Source of the DNA: JAXGXT01 sp040772665
GTDB lineage: Bacteria; Bacillota; Clostridia; Lachnospirales; Anaerotignaceae
Reading direction: 5' to 3'
Assembly: GCA_040772665.1 (NCBI GenBank)
Contig: JAXGXT010000004.1
Location: forward strand, 186,001-250,000
Length of the DNA: 64,000 nt
The stretch's first letter is position 1. Each line of letters opens with the position of its first letter. Positions 26,594 to 35,847 of the stretch are shown here, piece by piece. A model generated the notes under the pieces. The model searched no databases and was not told the DNA's origin. It was given only the letters and a program-made list of their open reading frames with translations. The translations under genes and the position numbers were made by a program.

Positions 26594-26932
26594 AGGCTGA
26601 TATAATAATCAGCCCCAGAACGTAGACAAAGTTAAAACCTTGAGGGCTTTGCCCTCAAACACCCACAAGGGTTTTACTGTCAGGAATTTGCTTCGCAAAC
26701 CGCTACTTCGTTCAGCACTTTTTCTTGCAAAAAAGCGGCTTTGCCGTCGGATTTCTTTCCGATGCCCAGCGGCGGCGTTTATCTTCAACCTTCCTACTTG
26801 ACCCATCTAAAACCGCATGAATATGCGGTTTTGATAAAAGTTTTTGGTCTTGCTTTTTTCAAAAAGCAAGTGGGGTTGGGCAACGCCCAAGGTTTGTCTT
26901 CAGTCTGAGGCTGATATAATAATAATCAGCCC
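26594..26932. repeat. Duplicated 22/25-nt stem-loop flanking element F
   Basis: The left copy is 26594-26615 (AGGCTGAT..ATCAGCCC). The right copy is 26908-26932, the same sequence with an extra AAT in the loop. Both directly abut the element. On the minus strand the left copy is followed by TTATTTT, so the original single hairpin could have been the terminator of the CoA-transferase gene at 27006. Confidence 0.88.
26616..26907 (+). mobile_element. CAGA-ended mosaic element, full copy (locus F)
   Basis: A 292-bp element, same length and order as the copy at 23751, with five differences by eye (about 98% identity). Its ends are CAGAACGTAGACAAAG and, inverted, CAGACTGAAGACAAAC. It lies between the sppA start and the CoA-transferase stop. 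P5 faces the CoA-transferase stop. Confidence 0.9.
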
Positions 26933-27005
26933 TATTTCATCGTTATTATGTTATTTTTCCAAAATCAAATATATCTTCAAACAAATTCTAAGTTTTTAGT
27001 CATAA

Positions 27006-28316
27006 TTAATATTGTTCTTCAAATCTTCTTTCATATTCAGCCTTAAGTTCATCTCTAAAATCAGGATGGGCTATTTCAATTAACGCCTTTGCCCTTTGTC
27101 TGAAAGTTTTTCCTTTAAGCTTTGCAATTCCATACTCTGTAATAATATAGTTAACGTCGTTTCTTGATGTTGTTACAGCCGCTCCCTTGTCTAAGAAAGG
27201 CACTATTCTTGACACCTTGCCACCTGCCGCTGTTGAAGAAGTTGCTATTATGGAACGTCCGCCCTTGCTTAATGACGCACCTCTTACAAAGTCAACCTGA
27301 CCGCCTACTCCGCTAAACTGCCTTAAACCTATACAATCGCTTACCACCTGCCCTAAAAGGTCAACCTGTATACAAGAATTAATTGAAACCACATTGTCAT
27401 TCATTGAAATTACCCTTGGGTCATTTATATAACTTACAGGATAAAACTCAACATTAGGGTTGTCATCAACAAAGTCATAAAGCCTTCTTGTGCCCATAAC
27501 AAATGTAACTACATTTTTTCCTTTATGTATGTTTTTAAGTTTATTATTTATAATTCCTGCCTCTATAAGGTCTATAACACCGTCTGATGCCATTTCTGTA
27601 TGAAGACCAAGATCTTTTCTGTCCCAAAGGTATGTAAGAACACTTTCAGGTATTGAACCTATGCCAAGCTGTAATGTGTCACCGTCATTTATAAGTGACG
27701 CACAATATTTGCCTATTGTTTTTTCAAGCTCTGTTATTTTAGGTACAGCCGCCTCATACACAGGCTCATCATGTTCAACAATATAATCAATTTGGCTTAC
27801 ATGAATAAAGTTGTCACCTAAAGTACGTGGGAAATTTTTATTAACCTGAACAATAACCATTTTTGCACTTTCAGAAACAGGTTTTATATAATCACTTGAT
27901 GTTCCAAAACTGCAGTATCCATGTTTATCAGGTGGTGAAACAAGTGTTATTGCCACATCCACAGGTAATTCTGTTCTAAAAAGCTCAGGCATTTCATGGA
28001 AGAAAGATGTGGTGAAATCACCTGAATTTGTGTTTATGGAATTTCTTGTGCCGGCACTTAAAAAAAGTGAATTAAAATTTATATGTCCTTTTAGTTCAGG
28101 CTTTGTAAGCTTTCCCTCTCCCAATGAAACAACATGACAAAGTTCAATATTTTCAAACATTTCATAATTTTCCGCCATAACATCAACAAGATGCTTAGGC
28201 TCTGATGCCGCATGGCCTGTTATCACTCTGCTGCCCTTTTCAATATGGCTTAATGCTTCCTTTGCTGAAACAAGCTTAGAGTTATAAATATCTCTCCAAT
28301 TTTTAAGTTCCTTCAT
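27006..28316 (-). CDS. Acyl-CoA:acetate CoA-transferase (butyryl- or 4-hydroxybutyryl-CoA type)
   Basis: The 436-residue protein belongs to the acetyl-CoA hydrolase/transferase family. It has the catalytic-Glu region HTEMASDGVIDL and the C-terminal GVGGQVDFVRGASLSKGG motif. Members move CoA between butyryl-CoA or 4-hydroxybutyryl-CoA and acetate in butyrate-forming anaerobes. The sequence alone does not decide between these substrates. I chose the ATG at 28316 with GAGGGAGA upstream. A fermentative role is inferred. Confidence 0.85.
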   Translation of the reverse strand: MKELKNWRDIYNSKLVSAKEALSHIEKGSRVITGHAASEPKHLVDVMAENYEMFENIELCHVVSLGEGKLTKPELKGHINFNSLFLSAGTRNSINTNSGDFTTSFFHEMPELFRTELPVDVAITLVSPPDKHGYCSFGTSSDYIKPVSESAKMVIVQVNKNFPRTLGDNFIHVSQIDYIVEHDEPVYEAAVPKITELEKTIGKYCASLINDGDTLQLGIGSIPESVLTYLWDRKDLGLHTEMASDGVIDLIEAGIINNKLKNIHKGKNVVTFVMGTRRLYDFVDDNPNVEFYPVSYINDPRVISMNDNVVSINSCIQVDLLGQVVSDCIGLRQFSGVGGQVDFVRGASLSKGGRSIIATSSTAAGGKVSRIVPFLDKGAAVTTSRNDVNYIITEYGIAKLKGKTFRQRAKALIEIAHPDFRDELKAEYERRFEEQY

Positions 28317-28730
28317 TATGCATCTCCCTCTTTTTACATAATATAAATATACTGTATACAATTACATGTTACAATTTTTTTTACTATTTTGCAATACAAA
28401 AAGCATATTTTTATATTATATATTGCTGCATATAAATATGCAAACCTTTGCTTTTAAAAATCATATACTTATAAAAGGCCTTAAATTTTGCCAAAACCTA
28501 ATATCTTTTATCCCCCAATATCTATTTTTTTGCTTTCTCATGTATAAACACTATAAATTTCATATTCTGATTTCTTAAAGTTATAACTAATCTGCAGCTT
28601 TTAATATCTTACATTTAATTATACCACTTATCTTCATTGACAACAGATTAAATGAGTAATAGAATTGTAAAGATATATTATATCAATTCAAGCTTTTAAA
28701 TAAAAAAAATTATGTCAGGAAAGTGATTTT
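28317..28730. other. AT-rich gap upstream of the feo operon
   Basis: This 414-bp gap between divergent genes holds no gene I can support. The only structure noted is the imperfect inverted repeat GAATTG..CAATTC at 28662-28689, about 40 bp before feoA. It is a possible operator for an iron- or manganese-responsive regulator (inference). No consensus Fur box was recognised. Confidence 0.4.
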
Positions 28731-28955
28731 ATGACTTTAGATAAACTTAAAATAGGGGAAAAACGTAGGATTTTGCAAGTTAAAGGAGAAGGTGCTTTAA
28801 GGCGCAGACTTCTTGACATGGGTCTTACACCACACACAGAAGTTATGATAAGAAAAACAGCACCTATGGGAGATCCCATAGAAATATATTTAAGAGGCTA
28901 CGAACTTACAATTCGCCTTGAAGATGCACAAAACATAGAAATGGAGGATGCTTAA
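28731..28955 (+). CDS. feoA: Ferrous iron transport protein A
   Basis: The 74-residue SH3-like protein matches FeoA (LKIGEKRRILQVKGEGALRRRLLDMGLTP, then IEIYLRGYELTIR). FeoA supports the FeoB ferrous iron transporter. Its stop overlaps the feoB start by one base (TAATG), so translation is probably coupled. Confidence 0.92.
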   Translation: MTLDKLKIGEKRRILQVKGEGALRRRLLDMGLTPHTEVMIRKTAPMGDPIEIYLRGYELTIRLEDAQNIEMEDA

Positions 28956-30961
28956 TGGTTTTTGCTTTGGCAGGAAATCAAAACTGCGGAAAAACAACGC
29001 TTTTTAATCAGCTTACAGGCTCAAATCAGCATGTGGGCAACTTCCCGGGGGTTACAGTTGATAAAAAAGAAGGAATAATAAAGAGAACAAACTCAACTGT
29101 TGTGGATCTGCCTGGAATTTACTCTCTTTCACCATACACAAACGAAGAAATTGTTACAAGGGATTTTTTAATAAACGAAAAACCTGATTGTATAATTAAT
29201 ATACTGGATGCAACAAACATAGAAAGAAACCTTTATCTAAGCCTTCAGCTTATGGAGCTTAACATACCCATGGTTATTGCCCTTAACATGATGGATGAAG
29301 TAAGGCATAACGGAAATACAATACATATTAAAAAACTTCAGGAGCTTTTAGGTGTTCCTGTAATACCTATTTCTGCCGTTAAAAACGAAGGCATAAACGA
29401 GCTTGTTGAAATTGCAGTTTTAACAGGGGAAACAAAAAACAGACCTCAGAACATGGATTTTTGTGTGGGGGCTGTGCACCGTGCCATTCATGGTGTTGCC
29501 CACCTTATTGAAGACCATGCCCAAAGGGTTGGTGTTCCGCCACGGTTTGCGGCAACAAAGCTTATAGAGGGCGATAAGCCTATGACAAAGCTTTTAAAGC
29601 TTACGGAAAATGAACAGGATATGATTGAGCATACTGTTAAAGAGATGGAAGAACATCTTAAAACAGACAGAGAGGCCGCATTGGCTGACATGCGTTATAA
29701 ATTTATAGAAAATGTATGTGCACAGACTGTTGTTAAGCACGAGCAAAACAGGATACATGAAAGAAGCATTAAAATTGATAATATACTTACACATAAATAT
29801 TTCGCAATACCCATTTTTATCTTAATAATGCTTACAATGTTTTATCTTACGTTTGGTGTTTTTGGTGATGTTTTAAGCAATCTCCTTTCAATGGCAATAG
29901 ATGTTATCACCTCTGTGGTTGATTCTGCTCTGACTAAGTTTGGAATTAACCCTGTTGTTCATTCTCTTGTTATTGATGGTATATTTGTGGGTGTTGGAAG
30001 TGTTTTAAGCTTTCTGCCAATTATTATTGTTTTGTTTTTCTTTCTTTCAATGCTTGAAGACAGCGGATACATGGCAAGAGTTGCCTTTGTTATGGATAAG
30101 CTTTTAAGAAAAATTGGTCTTTCCGGAAGAAGTTTTGTGCCTATGATAATAGGGTTTGGCTGTTCTGTTCCTGCAATTATGGCAACAAGAACCCTTGCCA
30201 GTGAAAGAGACAGGAAAATGACAATACTTCTTACACCGTTTATGAGCTGCAGTGCAAAACTGCCTATATATGCTGTTTTTACAGCCGCATTCTTTCCCAA
30301 AAACGGGCCTCTTGTTATGATAAGCCTTTATTTAATGGGTATTTTAGTTGGCATTATAACAGGGCTTGTGTTTAACAAAACAATTTTCAAAGGAAACCCT
30401 GTTCCTTTTGTTATGGAACTTCCCAACTATCGCTTTCCATCCCTTAAAACAGTTTTTATGCTTATGTGGGATAAGGCGAAAGACTTTTTCTTAAAAGCCT
30501 TTACAATTATTTTTGTTGCAACAATTATAATATGGTTTTTGCAAACCTTTGACATAAGATTTAATGTGGTGGAAAACAGCACAGGCAGTATGCTTTCTTA
30601 TTTAGGAAAGGCCATGTCGCCATTTTTTGCACCAATAGGTTTTTCCGACTGGAAAGCGTCCACAGCCCTTGTTACAGGCTTTACGGCAAAAGAAGCCGTT
30701 GTAAGCACATTGGCCGTTTTAACAGGAAGCAGTACGACTAACCTTAATGATGCATTAAGGGAAATCTTCACACCGCTTCAAGCCTTTTCTTTTCTTACGT
30801 TCACTCTTCTTTACACACCTTGCGTTGCCGCCATTGCGGCAGTCAGAAGAGAAATGGGAAGCACATTTTATGCGGTTTTAGTTGCCGCTTACCAAATTTT
30901 TATTGCTTGGACTGTTGCTTTTATAGTATATAATGTAGGAAGTATATTTATGGGCGGGTGA
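28955..30961 (+). CDS. feoB: Ferrous iron transporter FeoB
   Basis: The 668-residue membrane protein begins with the G-protein domain: P-loop GNQNCGKTTLFN, the switch region FPGVTVDKKEG, DLPGIYSLSPYTNEE and NMMD. A helical regulatory domain and about ten membrane segments follow, with the Gate motifs GYMARVAFVMDK and FGCSVPAIMATRT. It imports Fe2+ under anaerobic conditions. Length is typical of the shorter Firmicute form. Confidence 0.95.
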   Translation: MVFALAGNQNCGKTTLFNQLTGSNQHVGNFPGVTVDKKEGIIKRTNSTVVDLPGIYSLSPYTNEEIVTRDFLINEKPDCIINILDATNIERNLYLSLQLMELNIPMVIALNMMDEVRHNGNTIHIKKLQELLGVPVIPISAVKNEGINELVEIAVLTGETKNRPQNMDFCVGAVHRAIHGVAHLIEDHAQRVGVPPRFAATKLIEGDKPMTKLLKLTENEQDMIEHTVKEMEEHLKTDREAALADMRYKFIENVCAQTVVKHEQNRIHERSIKIDNILTHKYFAIPIFILIMLTMFYLTFGVFGDVLSNLLSMAIDVITSVVDSALTKFGINPVVHSLVIDGIFVGVGSVLSFLPIIIVLFFFLSMLEDSGYMARVAFVMDKLLRKIGLSGRSFVPMIIGFGCSVPAIMATRTLASERDRKMTILLTPFMSCSAKLPIYAVFTAAFFPKNGPLVMISLYLMGILVGIITGLVFNKTIFKGNPVPFVMELPNYRFPSLKTVFMLMWDKAKDFFLKAFTIIFVATIIIWFLQTFDIRFNVVENSTGSMLSYLGKAMSPFFAPIGFSDWKASTALVTGFTAKEAVVSTLAVLTGSSTTNLNDALREIFTPLQAFSFLTFTLLYTPCVAAIAAVRREMGSTFYAVLVAAYQIFIAWTVAFIVYNVGSIFMGG

Positions 30962-30962
30962 T

Positions 30963-31145
30963 ATGAACATGAATATTTTTGATTATTTAATTATATTAAT
31001 TGTTTTTGTACTCATCATTTTCTCTTTAAAAAGAATAAGGAAAAAAGGAAGCGGATGTTGCGGAGGCTGCGGCGGATGTTCCGTTTCAAACTGCGGCAAA
31101 AAAGAAGATAACGAAGACAATAAAGAAAATCAAAACAAAATATAG
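30963..31145 (+). CDS. FeoB-associated Cys-rich membrane protein
   Basis: The 60-residue protein has one membrane segment (about residues 5-22), a basic stretch, a cysteine cluster (GCCGGCGGCSVSNCG) and an acidic tail. Small proteins of this type often follow feoB in Clostridia and may occupy the place of FeoC. It begins one base after the feoB stop. The cysteines could bind iron or an Fe-S cluster (inference). Confidence 0.82.
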   Translation: MNMNIFDYLIILIVFVLIIFSLKRIRKKGSGCCGGCGGCSVSNCGKKEDNEDNKENQNKI

Positions 31146-31150
31146 ACATT

Positions 31151-31189
31151 AAAACCCGTAATCTTAAATAAAAGAGAATGGGTTTTTTT
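31151..31189 (+). terminator. Terminator of the feo operon
   Basis: AAAACCC pairs with GGGTTTT around an inner TCTT/AAGA helix, ending in seven T. Confidence 0.7.
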
Positions 31190-31368
31190 GCACAGAATTA
31201 ATGTATAATATTGTATATTTTTGTGCAAAACTTCATTTTTTCGAAACAATGTATTTTTGTGAAAGAAAAATGTTGCCCTATCAAGGATATTATGCTATAC
31301 TTCATTTCACGATAATTTAAAATTATGAGCTTTTTATATAGATATATCAAAAGGAGGAGGCTATTGAC

Positions 31369-32598
31369 ATGAGTGTTGATAGGAATATATTTGAAGGTGC
31401 CGACAGAGTCAAAAACTGCTACTTCTCACCTGTCAGGGTTGTAAGTGAAAGAGTTTTCGAGCTTCAGAAAATGGGAAGACAGATTGTCAACTTCGGCGAG
31501 GGAGAGCCTGACTTTGACACACCGGAGGAAATTGTTAATGCAACAATACAAGCCTTAAAGGATAAATATACTCACTACGCAAACAACCGAGGTTTAATTG
31601 AGCTTAGGTGTGAAATAAGCAAGCTTGCCCTTGAAATGAATAATGTTCACTATGACCCTGAAACGGAAATCATTGTTACATCGGCAGGTGCAGAAACAAT
31701 AAACGATGCTATAATGGGGTTTGTTAACCCCGGGGATGAAGTTATAATATTTACACCTGCATTTTTTAATTATGAAAATGTAGTTTTTTTGGCAGGCGGA
31801 AAAGTTGTTCATATTCCTTTAAGGGGAGAAAACAACTTCCAAATTGACCCTGAAGAACTTAGAAGAAACATAACGGACAAAACAAAAATGATTGTAATTA
31901 ACAACCCTTGCAACCCAACAGGTGTTATTTTTACAGATGAAGTTTTAGCGGAAGTATCCAAAATTGCCATAGAGCATAACCTTATTGTTTTCAGTGATGA
32001 AATATACAGCAGAATTATATACGGTGATAACAAGTTCCGTTCCTTAGCATCTTTTCCCGGCATGAAGGAAAGAACAATTATAGGAAACGGTTTTTCCAAG
32101 CTTTTTTCGATGACAGGCTGGAGGGTCGGATATTTACTTTTTGACAGCAAAATGATGTCAAGCCTTTTAAAGGTTCATCATTACTGTGTTACATGCACAC
32201 CGACATTCATACAAAAAGGACTTGCGGATGCAATGCATCTTGAAAGTGTAAGAGCCGACACACAGCACATGGTTGATACATATGAAAGAAGAAGGAACAT
32301 AGTCTGTGAATATCTGGATAAAGTTCCCGAGTTTAAATATGCACAGCCCAACGGGGCATTTTATGTATTTGTTGATGTTTCAAGAACAGGTGTTGACGGC
32401 GACGAATTTTCAACACGTCTGCGTGAAGAAAGGAATGTTGCTGTTATACCGGGGAGCGGTTTAGGCGGCGAGGATTTTAAAGATTTTATCAGAATTTCCT
32501 TTGTTACAGACGAAAGCAATGTAAAAATAGGCATGGAAGAGATAATAGGGCTTGTAAACGAATTAAAAGAGGAAAACAAAGCCAAAGCGGCAGTTTAA
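31369..32598 (+). CDS. PLP-dependent class I/II aminotransferase
   Basis: The 409-residue protein has the fold-type I aminotransferase motifs NFGEGEPDFDTPEEI, INNPCNPTGVIF and the PLP-lysine region SKLFSMTGWRVGYL. It resembles aspartate or aromatic aminotransferases of the AspB group. The amino donor cannot be fixed from sequence alone. AGGAGGAGG precedes the ATG. It stands alone with a strong terminator. Confidence 0.9.
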   Translation: MSVDRNIFEGADRVKNCYFSPVRVVSERVFELQKMGRQIVNFGEGEPDFDTPEEIVNATIQALKDKYTHYANNRGLIELRCEISKLALEMNNVHYDPETEIIVTSAGAETINDAIMGFVNPGDEVIIFTPAFFNYENVVFLAGGKVVHIPLRGENNFQIDPEELRRNITDKTKMIVINNPCNPTGVIFTDEVLAEVSKIAIEHNLIVFSDEIYSRIIYGDNKFRSLASFPGMKERTIIGNGFSKLFSMTGWRVGYLLFDSKMMSSLLKVHHYCVTCTPTFIQKGLADAMHLESVRADTQHMVDTYERRRNIVCEYLDKVPEFKYAQPNGAFYVFVDVSRTGVDGDEFSTRLREERNVAVIPGSGLGGEDFKDFIRISFVTDESNVKIGMEEIIGLVNELKEENKAKAAV

Positions 32599-32633
32599 TA
32601 TTTACTTACATCAATCACAACGATACCCATATA

Positions 32634-32672
32634 AAAAAACCTCCTTACGCATTCATTGTGAGGAGGTTTTTT
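32634..32672 (+). terminator. Terminator of the aminotransferase gene
   Basis: AAAACCTCCTTAC pairs with GTGAGGAGGTTTT, followed by T. The stem is long and nearly perfect. Confidence 0.9.
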
Positions 32673-32685
32673 GCGTTGGCAAGGC

Positions 32686-32886
32686 TAAGACCTTAGGACT
32701 AAGACCTTGAGGCTAAAACCTTGGGGCTAAGACCTTGGGGCTCAGCCCCAACACCCCGCAAGGGTTTCACCCTTGACCCATTCTTACAACCGCATATACA
32801 TGCGGTTGTAACAAAAGTTTTTGCCTTGCTTTTTTCAAAAAGCAAGTGGGTTTGGGCAAAGCCCAGGGTCTTTCCAATCAAGACCT
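32686..32886 (+). repeat. Palindromic mosaic repeat locus L (one unit with 14-bp tandem start)
   Basis: One unit contains P1 (TTGGGGCTCAGCCCCAA), P2, P3, P4 (CTTGC..GCAAG) and P5. Its left end is amplified into four 14-bp copies (32686-32741) of the type TAAGACCTTGGGGC, with drift toward the outer copies. P5 faces the gyrA stop at 32899. The locus fills the gap between the aminotransferase terminator and gyrA. Confidence 0.9.
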
Positions 32887-32898
32887 AAAACCTTTCCC

Positions 32899-35421
32899 TT
32901 ACTCGTCATCCTCTTCTGTTTCCTTAAGGCTTTCAATAACCTCGCTGTCTGTTAAATGGCTTTCAGCCTCAACAGCATCATCCACATTTTCTTCCTTTAT
33001 TTTAGCAACACCAACAACCTCAATATCATCACTAAGGTTTATAAGCTTTACACCCTGGCTTGAGCGCCTAAAGGTGTTTATGTCACTGCCCCTAAGCCTT
33101 ATTATAACTCCCTCGCTTGTTATAAGCATAACATCTTCGTTTTCGTTAACCATAACAGAAGATACAAGGTTGCCTGTCTTTTCCGTTATCTGATGCACCC
33201 TTACACCTATTCCGCCTCTTTTTTGAGATGTAAACTCATCCCCAAGAGTACGCTTTCCGTAACCGTTTTCCGTTACGTTAAGCACCTTTGCATCGTCGGT
33301 TATAACATCGGCAGATATAACATAATCATCTTTACGCAGCGTTATAGCTTTAACACCTGTTGCAACACGACCCATCGCCCTTACATCTTCACTGCTGAAC
33401 CTTATTCCCATACCCTTGTGGGTGGTAACAAATATATCGTCGTTTTTATCCGTAACAAAAACACTTATAAGCTCGTCATCATCACGAAGCCCTACAGCAT
33501 TAAGCCCACCTCTTCTTATGTTTGCATAGCTCATCATGTCCGTCTTTTTAATTATGCCTTTGCGTGTGACCATAACAAGGAAGCTGTCTTCAAGGAACTC
33601 CTTAACAGGTATAACAGCGCTTATTGTTTCACCCTGATTAATCTCAAGCAGATTAACAATTGCCATGCCTCGTGACTGTCTTCCCGATTCAGGAATTTGG
33701 TATCCCTTTAAACGGTAAACCCTTCCGTGATTTGTAAGGAATAATATTGTGTCATGGGTTGAAGAAACAAATAAATCCTTAACAAAATCCTCGTTTCTTG
33801 TCTGCATACCTATTATGCCTCGTCCGCCTCTGTTTTGGCTTTTGTATGTGTCAAGGGGTATACGTTTTATATAGTTAAGGTGGGAAAGTGTAAACACGTT
33901 TGTTTCTTCCTCAATAAGATCCTCAACATCAATTTCACCCGGGTTATTAACGATTTCCGTTCTTCTTTCGTCGCCATACTTAGCCTTAACAACAAGAAGC
34001 TCTTCCTTTATTACTCCGTAAAGCATGTTTTCATCACTTAAAAGTGCTTTAAAATATTTTATTTTCTCCATAAGTTCTCTGTATTCGTTGTCAATCTTTT
34101 CATGCTCAAGGCCCTGCAAACGTCTAAGCTGCATTTCAAGTATTGCCTGAGCCTGAACTTCAGAAAGGCTGAACCTTTCCATAAGACGTTCTTTTGCGTT
34201 GTCATAGCTTGTACGAATTATACGGATTACTTCGTCTATGTTATCAATGGCTATTTTCAGACCCTCTAAAATATGGGCACGTCTTTCAGCTTTGTCTAAA
34301 TCAAACTGCGTGCGTCTTGTTATAACTTCCACCTGATGTTTTATATATTCCTCAAGCACAGCCTTTAGATTAAGAATTTCAGGCTTTCCGTCAACAAGTG
34401 CAAGCATAATCACACCAAAGCTTTCTTGAAGCTGTGTGTATTTATAAAGCTGGTTTAACACAACATTTGCATTGGAGTCTTTTTTAATGTCGATTGTAAT
34501 TTTTATTTCATAACCTGCTGATTCGTCAAGGATATCGCTTATTCCATCAATTCTTTTTTCACGAACAAGGTCGGCAATCTTTTCAACAAGGCGTGCTTTA
34601 TTAACCTGATAAGGAATTTCTGTAACAACAATACGTTCTTTGCCGCTTGAAGAAGTTTCGATTTCGGCACGGCTTCTTATAAGTATTTTTCCTCTGCCTG
34701 TACGGTACGCAGACCTTATGCCGCTTCTGCCTAAAATTGTTGCACCTGTGGGGAAATCAGGGCCTTGGATAAGCTCCATAAGTTCTTCTATCTCTGTTTC
34801 ACGATTTTCAAAAACTTTGTTATCAATTACTTTCACAACACCGTCAATTACCTCTGAAAGGTTATGAGGCGGAATGTTTGTTGCCATACCCACAGCTATT
34901 CCCGACGAGCCGTTAACAAGCAGGTTAGGTATTCTTGCAGGAAGAACAACAGGCTCGTGCTCGTTCCCGTCATAGTTAGGTATAAAATCAACAGTATTTT
35001 TATCTATATCGGCAAGCATTTCCGATGATATACGGCTCATTCTTGCCTCTGTATAACGCTCTGCGGCAGCACCGTCACCGTCTATAGAGCCGAAGTTGCC
35101 ATGTCCGTCAACAAGCATATAACGCATGCTGAAATGCTGAGCCATACGCACCATTGCCTGATAAATGGAGCTATTGCCGTGTGGGTGATATTTACCCATT
35201 GTATCTCCTACAATACGTGCAGACTTTCTGTAGGCCTTGTTGGGGTCAAGATTCATTTCGCTCATAGCATAAAGTATACGTCTATGAACAGGCTTAAGGC
35301 CATCCCTTACATCAGGCAGCGCCCTTGCCACAATAACACTCATTGCATAGTCAATATAGCATTTTTTCATTTCTTCGTTTATATCAATGCTGACTATTTT
35401 ATCAATTTGATTTTCACTCAT
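32899..35421 (-). CDS. gyrA: DNA gyrase subunit A
   Basis: The 840-residue protein is full-length GyrA: a winged-helix breakage-reunion domain with the active Tyr123 (AAERYTEARMS), a coiled coil, and a beta-pinwheel C-terminal domain with the GyrA-box-type QNRGGRGIIG. It ends in an acidic tail. The quinolone-resistance region reads HPHGNSSIYQAMVRMAQ. This places Asn and Gln at the positions of E. coli Asp82 and Asp87, while Ser83 is kept. gyrB lies upstream on the same strand, separated by a repeat element. Confidence 0.97.
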   Translation of the reverse strand: MSENQIDKIVSIDINEEMKKCYIDYAMSVIVARALPDVRDGLKPVHRRILYAMSEMNLDPNKAYRKSARIVGDTMGKYHPHGNSSIYQAMVRMAQHFSMRYMLVDGHGNFGSIDGDGAAAERYTEARMSRISSEMLADIDKNTVDFIPNYDGNEHEPVVLPARIPNLLVNGSSGIAVGMATNIPPHNLSEVIDGVVKVIDNKVFENRETEIEELMELIQGPDFPTGATILGRSGIRSAYRTGRGKILIRSRAEIETSSSGKERIVVTEIPYQVNKARLVEKIADLVREKRIDGISDILDESAGYEIKITIDIKKDSNANVVLNQLYKYTQLQESFGVIMLALVDGKPEILNLKAVLEEYIKHQVEVITRRTQFDLDKAERRAHILEGLKIAIDNIDEVIRIIRTSYDNAKERLMERFSLSEVQAQAILEMQLRRLQGLEHEKIDNEYRELMEKIKYFKALLSDENMLYGVIKEELLVVKAKYGDERRTEIVNNPGEIDVEDLIEEETNVFTLSHLNYIKRIPLDTYKSQNRGGRGIIGMQTRNEDFVKDLFVSSTHDTILFLTNHGRVYRLKGYQIPESGRQSRGMAIVNLLEINQGETISAVIPVKEFLEDSFLVMVTRKGIIKKTDMMSYANIRRGGLNAVGLRDDDELISVFVTDKNDDIFVTTHKGMGIRFSSEDVRAMGRVATGVKAITLRKDDYVISADVITDDAKVLNVTENGYGKRTLGDEFTSQKRGGIGVRVHQITEKTGNLVSSVMVNENEDVMLITSEGVIIRLRGSDINTFRRSSQGVKLINLSDDIEVVGVAKIKEENVDDAVEAESHLTDSEVIESLKETEEDDE

Positions 35422-35503
35422 TACACAAATCCTCTCTTAGCTTTATAAGGAAAAACTTTAAAAAAAAGCTTACTTTAATTATCCCAAAGGGTTTTAAAAA
35501 ATA

Positions 35504-35846
35504 CAAAACGTAGGCAAAAGAAAAATCCTTTTAGGGGATAAGACCTTAGGGGGCTCTGCCCCTAAACACTCCCGCAAGGGTTTCACTGTCAGGAATTTGC
35601 TTCGCAAACCGCTACTTCGTAGCGTCGGCGTTTATCTTCGCCGTTCCTACTTGACCCATAACGCAAAACATTCGTTTTGCTTTGAACAGTCATTTTGTTT
35701 TTCGATTTGGTTTAGATTACTGCAAACCATACTCTTATTTAACCTTACAACCGCATGTATATGCGGTTGTAACAAAAGTTTTTGCTCCGCTTTTTTCAAA
35801 AAGCGGATGGGTTTGGGCAAAGCCCAAGAACTTCCTTTATAAGACC
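35504..35846 (+). repeat. Hybrid palindromic mosaic repeat locus G
   Basis: The left end (CAAAACGTAGGCAAAAG) resembles the CAGA-ended elements. It is followed by AAGACCTTAG and P1 of the other subfamily, P2 left half, the CTGTCAGGAATTTGC cassette in a shortened form, the AAAACATTCGTTTTG cassette, then P3, P4 (CCGC..GCGG) and P5. The right end runs into the gyrB stop codon. It is a recombinant of at least two element types. It occupies the gyrA-gyrB gap. Confidence 0.9.
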
Positions 35847-35847
35847 A

